Part shown: one piece after another, positions 14,652 through 21,572 of the stretch
Layout: each line of letters begins with the position of its first letter
Position numbering within the stretch: position 1 is the stretch's first letter
Assembly (NCBI GenBank): GCA_024402695.1
Contig: JAKSTG010000030.1
Coordinates: 1 to 33,472, forward strand
Direction of reading: 5' to 3'
Source of the DNA: Treponema sp.
GTDB lineage: Bacteria > Spirochaetota > Spirochaetia > Treponematales > Treponemataceae
DNA length: 33,472 nucleotides
The notes under the pieces: model-generated
The model's database searches: none
What the model was told of the DNA's origin: nothing
The model's input: the letters and a program-made list of their open reading frames with translations, nothing else
Position numbers and translations under genes: made by a program

Positions 14652-16265
14652 ATGAAAATCAGAAATACTTTGTGTACTGTTGCCGTTTTGTTTTTATCTT
14701 TGGCCATTTTTTCTTCCTGTCACGGACGCAAGTCTTTGCCGGCTTTTACAGTTCCGGAAACTTTTGACACAAGCCGTTCCTATGAAATCACTTTCTGGGC
14801 AAAAAACGATACCAATAAAATTCAGACTCAAGCTTATGAAAAAGCTATCGCCGATTTTGAAAAGCTTTATCCGAACGTAAAAGTAAATATGAGAATCTAC
14901 ACAGATTACAACCGTATTTACAATAACGTTATTACAAATATTTCTACCTTCACAACACCAAACGTTTGCATTACTTATCCGGATCACATTGCAACTTACA
15001 ACACAGGAGTAAATGTTGTGGTTCCAATGGATGATCTGCTTGCCGATACTCGATACGGACTTGGTGGTTCCCAGGTCCGTTTTGATTCTGTAGCCGCCCA
15101 TGAAATCGTTCCGAAATTTCTTCAGGAAGGATTTTTGGAAGGACACCAGTACGCACTTCCTTTTATGCGTTCAACAGAAGCTCTTTATATCAACAAGGAT
15201 CTTGTTACAAAACTTGGATATGAAATTCCTGATGTTCTAACCTGGGATTTCCTTTGGGAAGTTTCAGAAGCAGCAAATGTAAAAGATGAAAATGGAATAT
15301 ACGCTGTAAACGGACAGAACGTTCTTATTCCTTTCATTTATAAATCGACTGACAATATGATGATTCAGTATCTGGCACAGAGTGGAGCCGGTTATTCTGA
15401 AGACAATGGCAAAGTTCATATTTTCAATGACGTGACAAAAGATTTTCTTTATGAAACCGGTAAGCATGCTGGAAGCCGTGCCTTCTCAACTTTTGCCATT
15501 TCAAGTTATCCCGGAAACTTCCTTAATGCAGGGCAATGTATTTTTGCTGTGGACTCAACCGCAGGCGCTACCTGGATCGGAAGCGAGGCGCCTTTAAGCG
15601 ATATCAGCGAAGACAAGCTGGTGAAGTTTGAAACAGTTGTCCGTCCTGTTCCACAGGTAGATGTTTCAAATCCAAAGATGATTTCCCAGGGACCGTCCCT
15701 TTGTATCTTCAATAAAGCTGATGCTCAGGAAGTTCTGGCTTCATGGCTTTTTGCACAGTTCCTTCTTACAAACGAAACTCAGATTGTTTATTCACAGACT
15801 GAAGGTTATGTTCCTGTAACATTACGCGCTCAGAATTCTGCAGAGTTCCAGGATTATCTTTCAAGAAAGGGCGAAGACAATGACATGTATTACAGCATCA
15901 AAATTGATGCAGCCCGCCTGATTCTGGAAAATCCTGAAAAGACATTTACAACTCCGGTTTTTAACGGTTCGGCTTCCCTCAGAAATGCAGCTGGCCAGCT
16001 CATTGAAAATGTTTGTAAGGCAGCCCGCAGAAATCAGACTGTAGATGAAGTCTTCATGAAAAAGAACTTCGACGAAGTAACAGCACTTTTCCGTCTTAAT
16101 GAAATCAAGATAAAAGAAGATTCTGCTGCTTCAGGCGAAGCCCGTAAAGAACTTGGCGAACTGCCTGCAACTTCCAGAAGTCTTCTTGGAATCCTGTTCC
16201 TTGCATGGGCCGTTATCGGTGCATTCGGAATCGATTCCTTCAAGAAGAAACGAAACAGCAAGTAA
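14652..16265 (+). CDS. Sugar-binding lipoprotein of ABC transporter with C-terminal membrane helix
   Basis: A 537-residue extracellular solute-binding protein (family 1 type). The lipobox is FSSC (C23). The body shows YEITFWAKND, YEKAIADFEKLYPNVKVNM, ALPFMRSTEALYINKDLV and a late QFLLTNETQIVYSQTEGYVPV, all typical for CUT1 sugar-binding proteins. It is longer than usual (about 420-450), and residues near 512-529 (LLGILFLAWAVIGAFGI) form a hydrophobic helix followed by a basic tail. The protein thus seems to have a lipid anchor at one end and a membrane helix at the other, which is unusual. It should deliver oligosaccharides to the two permeases encoded just upstream. Confidence 0.92.
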   Translation: MKIRNTLCTVAVLFLSLAIFSSCHGRKSLPAFTVPETFDTSRSYEITFWAKNDTNKIQTQAYEKAIADFEKLYPNVKVNMRIYTDYNRIYNNVITNISTFTTPNVCITYPDHIATYNTGVNVVVPMDDLLADTRYGLGGSQVRFDSVAAHEIVPKFLQEGFLEGHQYALPFMRSTEALYINKDLVTKLGYEIPDVLTWDFLWEVSEAANVKDENGIYAVNGQNVLIPFIYKSTDNMMIQYLAQSGAGYSEDNGKVHIFNDVTKDFLYETGKHAGSRAFSTFAISSYPGNFLNAGQCIFAVDSTAGATWIGSEAPLSDISEDKLVKFETVVRPVPQVDVSNPKMISQGPSLCIFNKADAQEVLASWLFAQFLLTNETQIVYSQTEGYVPVTLRAQNSAEFQDYLSRKGEDNDMYYSIKIDAARLILENPEKTFTTPVFNGSASLRNAAGQLIENVCKAARRNQTVDEVFMKKNFDEVTALFRLNEIKIKEDSAASGEARKELGELPATSRSLLGILFLAWAVIGAFGIDSFKKKRNSK

Positions 16266-16354
16266 ACAAGGCTTTTTCAAATCTCTTCTTAATAACACAC
16301 ATTTAGTCTCTTCCCGTTTATTTCTGTGATATGATTTTAAATGGAGGATTTTTT

Positions 16355-17314
16355 ATGTCAGACAAATTCCGTTGGGCCATTATGGGGGCCAGTGATATTG
16401 CAAATAAATTCTGCAATGCCGTTAGTTTTATTCCTGAAGCCGAAGTAGTTGCTGTAGTAAACAGAACTCTTTCCCGCTGCCAGGATTTTGCCGCAAAGAA
16501 CAACATTCCTGCAGTTTACGATAATTTTGAAAAGATGGTGGATGAAATTCACCCTGATTGTGTATACATTGCCGTTACACAGAATGCACATAAGGATCTT
16601 ATTAAGCTTTGCATCGACAAAGGAACTCCTGTCCTCTGTGAAAAAGCCATGTATTTGAACAAGAAAGATTGTGAAGAAGGCATTGCTTACGCACGCTCAA
16701 AAAATGTGTTTCTTATGGAAGCAATGTGGAGCCGTTTCCTGCCTCCTCTGGTAAAAGCCAAAGAATGGATCAAAGAAGGAAAAATCGGTGACCTTTGCCT
16801 CATCGATTTCGCAATCGGTTTCAACGCTCCAAGCCATCCGGGAAACCGCTTCTTTGAAAAAGCCAACGGCGGCGGCGTTGCCTGGGACCTTTCCGTTTAC
16901 GGCTACATGATGAGCGACTTCTTCACAGACACAAAACCAGTAACAATGAAATGTGACGCTCTCTACAATGAAGAAGGCGTAGACACTACAAACAACATCA
17001 CCCTGAACTACGGTAAAATCACTTCAAGTGTAAAAACCTCGTTCACAACCCGCATCAAAGAAAACATCGTCCTTTACGGCAACAAGGGCCGCATCGAAAT
17101 TCCAAATGCCCACTGGACCACAGAATGCATTTTGTACAACAACAATTTCGAAGAAGTTGAACGCTTCAAGGATACCGTAACACCAAACGGTTTCTACTAC
17201 GAAGCCAAAGAAGCAATGGAATGCGTCAAAGCCGGCAAGCTGGAAAGCAGCGTCGTTCCACATTCGCTTTCTATCGGAAGCTGCGAGATGTACGATTTGG
17301 TTGTTAAGAGTTAA
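16355..17314 (+). CDS. Gfo/Idh/MocA family NAD(P)-dependent oxidoreductase
   Basis: A 319-residue two-domain dehydrogenase. The N-terminal Rossmann fold shows WAIMGASDIANKF, and VLCEKAMYLN carries the conserved E96-K97 pair. FLMEAMWSRFLPPL marks the dihydrodiol dehydrogenase/xylose dehydrogenase branch of the family. Substrate is probably a sugar; given the xylan cluster, xylose or an oligomer is possible but not shown. GGAGG precedes the ATG at 16355; an upstream in-frame ATG at 16331 lacks a ribosome site and overlaps a -10-like TATGAT (16330-16335). The last codons and the stop fall inside a TTAAGAG repeat, so the C-terminus may have been altered by repeat growth. Confidence 0.9.
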   Translation: MSDKFRWAIMGASDIANKFCNAVSFIPEAEVVAVVNRTLSRCQDFAAKNNIPAVYDNFEKMVDEIHPDCVYIAVTQNAHKDLIKLCIDKGTPVLCEKAMYLNKKDCEEGIAYARSKNVFLMEAMWSRFLPPLVKAKEWIKEGKIGDLCLIDFAIGFNAPSHPGNRFFEKANGGGVAWDLSVYGYMMSDFFTDTKPVTMKCDALYNEEGVDTTNNITLNYGKITSSVKTSFTTRIKENIVLYGNKGRIEIPNAHWTTECILYNNNFEEVERFKDTVTPNGFYYEAKEAMECVKAGKLESSVVPHSLSIGSCEMYDLVVKS

Positions 17315-17317
17315 GAG
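17304..17317 (+). repeat. TTAAGAG heptamer pair at the dehydrogenase stop codon
   Basis: Two exact TTAAGAG units (17304-17310, 17311-17317) overlap the last codons of the dehydrogenase and supply its TAA stop. The same doublet recurs at 17440-17453. Confidence 0.8.
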
Positions 17318-17390
17318 TTGGAAAAATGTAAAGGCAAGCGGGATGGTGGGAAGACTGCTTGTTGAAGGGAACGCGAAAATGTGGGGAGAT

Positions 17391-17460
17391 GGAATAAGGA
17401 ATAGGGAATAGGGAATAGGGAATAGGGAATAGGGAATAATTAAGAGTTAAGAGTGAAGAG
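17391..17460 (+). repeat. Heptanucleotide short tandem repeat array
   Basis: Ten consecutive 7-base units without interruption: GGAATAA, five exact GGAATAG, GGAATAA, two TTAAGAG and one TGAAGAG. The array changes unit sequence but keeps the 7-base period. It lies in the gap between the dehydrogenase and the ECF gene; the rest of the gap (17318-17390) shows no gene. Confidence 0.9.
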
Positions 17461-17523
17461 TTGAGCGCCCGATGGTGGAAGAGATTTGTCTGGTGTTCAT
17501 AAGATGTTGATTTAAGGTTTCTA

Positions 17524-17563
17524 TTGACAGTAACATAAAGTGGTGTTACTATTTGTAGTAACA
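17524..17563 (+). promoter_or_regulatory. Promoter with palindromic operator before the ECF S-component gene
   Basis: TTGACA (17524-17529) and TACTAT (17547-17552) have a 17-base spacer. The motif AGTAACA occurs three times: direct at 17529-17535, inverted at 17544-17550 (over the -10 box) and direct at 17557-17563 (at the expected start of transcription). The copies form two overlapping palindromes with 8- and 6-base gaps. A repressor responding to the transported nutrient is the likely reader, but its identity is unknown. Confidence 0.65.
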
Positions 17564-17604
17564 AAAGAAAACAGTCGGATACGACTTAAAACGTGGAGAC
17601 TATT

Positions 17605-18198
17605 ATGTCAGAAGAAAACACAACAGAAACAACTGTAGAAACAAATGAAGCTACTGGCGCACGCCGCGAAACTGGTGTTGCAGAAGCAAAAAAAGGTCTT
17701 ACAATCCGTGAACTTATCCTTACAGCAATCCTCCTGGCTGCAGGTGCAGTTCTCAAGTTCTTTGTAGGTTCTGTAGTAAACTTTTTCGGAATGAAGCCAA
17801 ACTTCATTATCGCTATGTACTGTATGGCAATTGTTCTTATCAGACCAAGAGTGTTTGAAGCAATCATCATCGGTATTATTGCAGGTGCAATCTGCCAGTT
17901 CTTCCCTGGAACTCCTTACCTGAACTTCCTGTCAGAATTCTTCGGTGCTCTGGTTATGTGTCTTCTGATCAAAATCCCAATGCCAAAAATTGGTGGAAAA
18001 GTTGACCTTATGCCTCTGCTTGCAACTTTCCTCAGTACAATCGTTTCTGGTGGAATTTTTGCGACATTCCTTATGGTTGTAATCAAGTCTGATCCAGCTG
18101 CTCTTGCTGCATTCGTACCTATCGTGTTCTTTACAGCTGTATTTAATGCTATAATCGTTCAGGTACTTTACTATCCTCTTAAGAAAACTCTTAAATAG
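17605..18198 (+). CDS. ECF transporter substrate-binding (S) component, TrpP-like
   Basis: A 197-residue membrane protein with five or six helices after an unusually long, Thr/Glu-rich N-terminal tail (about 30 residues). The helix pair around VVNFFGMKPNFIIAMYCMAIVL and the GTPYLNFLSEFFGALVMCLL region resemble the TrpP-type S components predicted to bind tryptophan; the substrate call is tentative. S components capture the nutrient in the membrane and dock on EcfT with the ATPases encoded downstream. The ATG at 17605 has GGAG 6 bases upstream; an in-frame GTG at 17593 is less likely. A strong terminator separates it from the ATPase gene. Confidence 0.75.
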   Translation: MSEENTTETTVETNEATGARRETGVAEAKKGLTIRELILTAILLAAGAVLKFFVGSVVNFFGMKPNFIIAMYCMAIVLIRPRVFEAIIIGIIAGAICQFFPGTPYLNFLSEFFGALVMCLLIKIPMPKIGGKVDLMPLLATFLSTIVSGGIFATFLMVVIKSDPAALAAFVPIVFFTAVFNAIIVQVLYYPLKKTLK

Positions 18199-18227
18199 AG
18201 TATTTCTGGGGCTAATCTCTTAAAAAG

Positions 18228-18270
18228 AAAAGCGAACGAGGGGGAACGGTCCCTTTGTTCGCTTTTTTGT
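18228..18270 (+). terminator. Terminator between the S component and the ECF ATPase gene
   Basis: AAAAGCGAAC (18228-18237) pairs with GTTCGCTTTT (18257-18266), with further AGGG/CCCT pairing inside, and is followed by T-rich sequence. The ATPase start codon is only about 14 bases downstream, so the ATPase and EcfT depend on read-through or regulated termination. Confidence 0.85.
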
Positions 18271-18283
18271 TTTGGTAACTACT

Positions 18284-19816
18284 ATGATAAAACTAGACAA
18301 CTTCAGTTTTTCTTATGGCGATTCCAAGACTATGGTGCTTAAAAATATCTCCCTGGAAGTTCCGGACGGAGATTTTCTTGGTGTCATTGGATCTTCGGGG
18401 GCAGGTAAAACTACTCTCAGCTACGCCATAAACGGCATTATCCCGCATCATTATAAAGGGGAATATTTCGGAAAAATCCTTGTTAACGATAAGGATGTTT
18501 TTGATACAGATGCCTGTCAGCTTGCTCTGGAAATCGGAAGCGTTTTCCAGGATATCGACAGCCAGATGACCTGTTCTACTGTTGAAGATGAAATTCTTTT
18601 CGGTCTTGAAAACTTCGGTTTTGAAAAAGATGAAATCGAAAAGCGTCTTGAATGGGTTCTGGAAGAAATGGGAATTGCAAATCTTCGCGCCCGTGATATT
18701 TCCGGTCTTTCCGGTGGTCAGAAGCAGAAAGTAGCCATTGCGGCTATTCTTGCCCTCCGTCCAAAAATCCTGGTTCTGGATGAACCTACAGGCGAACTGG
18801 ACCCTACAGCAAGCCGTAATATTTTCCGTGTAGTGAAAGAACTGAACAAAAAATACGGAATTACTGTAATTGTTATCGAACAGAAAATCCGTCTTCTGTG
18901 CGAATTTGCAGATCACCTTGCCGTTATAAAGAAAGGACAGCTGGCATTCACCGGAACAGTAAAAGAAGTTCTTTCGCATCGCGACGAACTGGCAGATTTG
19001 GGTTTGAACCATGAAAGAGTTGGAAAAATCCTGGACCGCCTGGCTTCTGGTAAAGCTTCAGAGGAAGAAACCGCAAAAAAGAAGGGTGAAGCCCTGCCTG
19101 ATTATGTTCCTTATAAACCGGAATCAGAATCTATTCTGGAATTCAAAGACGTTTCTTTTGGTTATGATGAAAACTATCTGATTGAAAACATAAATTTTAA
19201 TGTCTACAAGGGCGATTTCCTTGCCCTTACAGGCGAAAACGGCTCCGGAAAATCAACAATGAGCAAGCTTATGGGCGGAATCCTTAAGCCTGCAACCGGA
19301 TCTGTTGTAATCAACGGTCTTGATTCAAAAAAGACCCGCAATTCGGTAATCGCAAAGCACATTGGATTCCTTTTCCAGAATCCTGACCGCCAGCTTTGCT
19401 GTTACACAATTCGTGAAGAAATCGCTTTTGGTCTTAAGGCTCTGAAACTTCCTAATGTTAATGAGCGCACAGAAGAGATTCTGAACCGTTTCGGTTTTGA
19501 TCCTGAAATGCCTCCTTTTGCTTTGAGCCGCGGTCAGCGTCAGCAGCTGGCATTGGCTTCAATCATCGCAGTTCATCCTGAAATCATGATTCTTGATGAA
19601 CCTACAACCGGGCTTGATTACAAAGAATGTATTGAGCTCATGAATGCTATTAAAGAACTGAACGAAAAGGGTACAACCGTAATTATGGTTTGCCATGACA
19701 TGGAACTGGTTCGCGATTACGCCAAACGTATGGCTGTCGTAGGTCACGGAAAAATTCATGCCGACGGTTATCCTTCTGAACTTGTTCCAGTAGTGGAAGG
19801 AGGATACCTGCAATGA
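18284..19816 (+). CDS. ECF transporter fused double ATPase (EcfA-EcfA)
   Basis: A 510-residue protein with two ABC ATPase domains. Domain 1: Walker A GSSGAGKT (36-43), signature LSGGQ (142-146), Walker B LVLDE (163-167). Domain 2: Walker A GENGSGKS (317-324), signature LSRGQ (414-418), Walker B with D438-E439. The switch histidine is present in domain 2 (VCHDME) but is replaced by Q200 in domain 1 (VIEQK). It powers uptake with EcfT and the S component. The ATG at 18284 fits the family start; an in-frame TTG at 18272 sits in the terminator tail. No clear ribosome site is visible. Its stop overlaps the EcfT start (ATGA). Confidence 0.93.
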   Translation: MIKLDNFSFSYGDSKTMVLKNISLEVPDGDFLGVIGSSGAGKTTLSYAINGIIPHHYKGEYFGKILVNDKDVFDTDACQLALEIGSVFQDIDSQMTCSTVEDEILFGLENFGFEKDEIEKRLEWVLEEMGIANLRARDISGLSGGQKQKVAIAAILALRPKILVLDEPTGELDPTASRNIFRVVKELNKKYGITVIVIEQKIRLLCEFADHLAVIKKGQLAFTGTVKEVLSHRDELADLGLNHERVGKILDRLASGKASEEETAKKKGEALPDYVPYKPESESILEFKDVSFGYDENYLIENINFNVYKGDFLALTGENGSGKSTMSKLMGGILKPATGSVVINGLDSKKTRNSVIAKHIGFLFQNPDRQLCCYTIREEIAFGLKALKLPNVNERTEEILNRFGFDPEMPPFALSRGQRQQLALASIIAVHPEIMILDEPTTGLDYKECIELMNAIKELNEKGTTVIMVCHDMELVRDYAKRMAVVGHGKIHADGYPSELVPVVEGGYLQ

Positions 19817-20592
19817 AAGGATTTCTTGATTATGTACCAGGAAACTCGGTTTTCCATAAAATGAACCCGGTTACCAAGCTGGTATTTGCTTTTGTGGTAT
19901 GTGTTGGCTGTTTTGCCTGTGGAAATCTTCTGGTTCTCTGTGGACTTCTGGTGTTTAATGTGATTCTTGGCTGCATCTGTGGAATTCCAAAGCGTACGTA
20001 TTCGCTTCTTAAAGGTCTTACAAAGATTGCCCTTATGCTTTTCATTATCCAGATTCTGGTTATCAGAACAGGAGATGTAATCGTAATCCGTGATATTCCT
20101 CTTCAGTGGAAATTTATCAAGATTACAGACAAAGGCGCTTACAATGCCGCCTGTCTCGTATTCCGTCTCAGCTGTGGTACTCTTCCACTGGCAATTATGC
20201 TTTCGGTAACCAAACTTGGGGATCTTTCTAATGCTCTGGTAGAAAAATGCGGCATTCCATTCAAATATGCCTTCACTCTTACTACTGCAATCCGCTTTAT
20301 TCCGGTTTTCGCCACAGAAATGGCCGGAATTATTGAAGCCCAGACTTCCCGCGGAATTGAGCTGGATACAAAGAATCCGTTCAAGAAAATCGCTTTGATT
20401 CTGCCTTTGTGTGCACCTCTTCTGGTTTCTTCTGTACGAAAAACCCAGAGCCTTGCCATTGCCGCAGATCTTCGCGGTTTCAAATACCGCAAGGCAGGAA
20501 GCTGTCTTAAGAAATATCCGTTCAAATTACGCGATATGGCCGCATTTGTGGTTGGACTTTGTGTAGTTGTTCTTGGAATAATGTTTCATTAA
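19813..20592 (+). CDS. ecfT: ECF transporter transmembrane coupling protein EcfT
   Basis: A 259-residue membrane protein. It opens YVPGNSVFHKMNPVTKLV, the usual EcfT start. Two coupling motifs, TSRGIEL and DLRGFK, match the Ala/Ser-Arg-Gly helices that transmit ATPase motion to the S component. It overlaps the ATPase gene by 4 bases (ATGA), so the two are translationally coupled. As this module holds one S component upstream and the shared EcfA/EcfT parts behind a terminator, these parts could also serve S components encoded elsewhere. No terminator follows directly. Confidence 0.92.
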   Translation: MKGFLDYVPGNSVFHKMNPVTKLVFAFVVCVGCFACGNLLVLCGLLVFNVILGCICGIPKRTYSLLKGLTKIALMLFIIQILVIRTGDVIVIRDIPLQWKFIKITDKGAYNAACLVFRLSCGTLPLAIMLSVTKLGDLSNALVEKCGIPFKYAFTLTTAIRFIPVFATEMAGIIEAQTSRGIELDTKNPFKKIALILPLCAPLLVSSVRKTQSLAIAADLRGFKYRKAGSCLKKYPFKLRDMAAFVVGLCVVVLGIMFH

Positions 20593-20617
20593 TGCATGGA
20601 GAAAATAGAGAAAATTC

Positions 20618-20680
20618 TTGTAACATTGGTCGCGTGTCGGTATTATATCTGTAACGCGCCTGAACAAGGCGATTTTTCAT
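20618..20680 (+). promoter_or_regulatory. Promoter and small leader hairpin before the exported protein gene
   Basis: TTGTAA (20618-20623) and TATTAT (20641-20646) have a 17-base spacer. In the leader, CGCCT and AGGCG form a 5-bp stem with a short loop near 20656-20672, followed by TTTTT, before the GGAGG ribosome site at 20681. Confidence 0.5.
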
Positions 20681-20692
20681 GGAGGAAATGAT

Positions 20693-21433
20693 ATGAAAAG
20701 ATTTATGGCAGCTGCTTTGGTTGCTTTGGCTGTAATTTCAGTAGCATCAGCAAAACCAAAGGCAGAAAAGAAAGGTAAGGGTGTAATGACATACGAAGAA
20801 TATGTTGCAGCACCACTTGAATCAGAAGTTGTAATTGAAGCTTACATCCAGGCTAAACAGTCTTGGTGGGATAACAAAGGAACATTCTACACACAGGACA
20901 AAACAGGTGGTTATTTCATCTACAATATGCCTTGTACACAGGATGAATACAATAAACTGGCTGAAGGAACAAAAATCCGCGTAAAAGGATATAAAGCTGA
21001 ATGGTCTGGTGAAGTTGAAATCATCGATGCAAAGTTCGAAATCCTTAAAGGAAAGAAATATCACGCTGCTCCAGTAAGCGCAGCAGACCTTCTTGGAACA
21101 GACAAACTTATTGAACTCCAGAACCGCTACTGTATTTTCATGGGAATGACAGTTGAACCTGCTAACAAGGAAGGGGATGCATTCCTTTACAAATGGAACG
21201 GTTCAGGACAGGAAGGAGACGACCTGTACTTCAATGTTTCAAAGAATGGAAAAACATATACTTTCACAGTTGAATCTTACCTTTGCGACAAAGATACAGC
21301 TATCTACAAGGCAATCAAAAACCTGAAAGTTGGACAGGTAATCGACCTTGCCGGATTCATGTACTGGTACGAAGGACCAAACCCTCATATCACCTGGATG
21401 CAGATGAATGACGGATACAAAGAAACAAAATAA
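20693..21433 (+). CDS. Exported protein of unknown function, probable OB-fold
   Basis: A 246-residue protein with a signal peptide (KRFMAAALVALAVISVASA, cleavage before KPK). The mature part has an AYIQAKQSWWDNKGTFYTQD segment, GGYFIYNM and GTKIRVKGYKAEWSGEVEI, a pattern typical of a beta-barrel OB fold. A second similar half follows (GDDLYFNVSKNG and VGQVIDLAGFMYWYEG). No lipobox is present, so it should be periplasmic. I do not recognise a named family. GGAGG stands 7 bases before the ATG. It is a single-gene unit with promoter and terminator. Regular codon use (ACA, GTA, CTT) resembles that of pheT and may reflect good expression. Confidence 0.75.
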   Translation: MKRFMAAALVALAVISVASAKPKAEKKGKGVMTYEEYVAAPLESEVVIEAYIQAKQSWWDNKGTFYTQDKTGGYFIYNMPCTQDEYNKLAEGTKIRVKGYKAEWSGEVEIIDAKFEILKGKKYHAAPVSAADLLGTDKLIELQNRYCIFMGMTVEPANKEGDAFLYKWNGSGQEGDDLYFNVSKNGKTYTFTVESYLCDKDTAIYKAIKNLKVGQVIDLAGFMYWYEGPNPHITWMQMNDGYKETK

Positions 21434-21456
21434 GTCCATTTAATCGGTAAAATAAG

Positions 21457-21489
21457 GCTGTCTGAAGCAATTCGGACAGCTTTTTTTTT
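21457..21489 (+). terminator. Terminator after the exported protein gene
   Basis: GCTGTCTGA (21457-21465) pairs with TCGGACAGC (21472-21480) through one G-T pair and is followed by nine T residues. Confidence 0.9.
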
Positions 21490-21507
21490 GCCCTTTGTGC
21501 GGAATAA

Positions 21508-21565
21508 TTGAATTTGCACGGCTTTTTACTATATAATGATGTATTCTTTAATTAAAATTTAAGGG
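21508..21565 (+). promoter_or_regulatory. Promoter and ribosome site of pheT
   Basis: TTGAAT (21508-21513) and a perfect TATAAT (21532-21537) are 18 bases apart. AAGGG at 21561-21565 is 7 bases before the ATG at 21573. Confidence 0.6.
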
Positions 21566-21572
21566 TAGTACT

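Noticed and set aside
17304..17453. Transposon footprint bounded by the TTAAGAG doublets
   Set aside because: The two doublets are 122 bases apart with no transposase or terminal inverted repeats; growth of tandem repeats is a simpler explanation.
17391..17460. CRISPR array
   Set aside because: The units are 7 bases long and directly adjacent, with no spacers and no cas genes.
17553..17604. Riboswitch or T-box in the ECF S-component leader
   Set aside because: The predicted leader is only about 45 bases and shows no conserved riboswitch core; a protein operator explains the repeats better.
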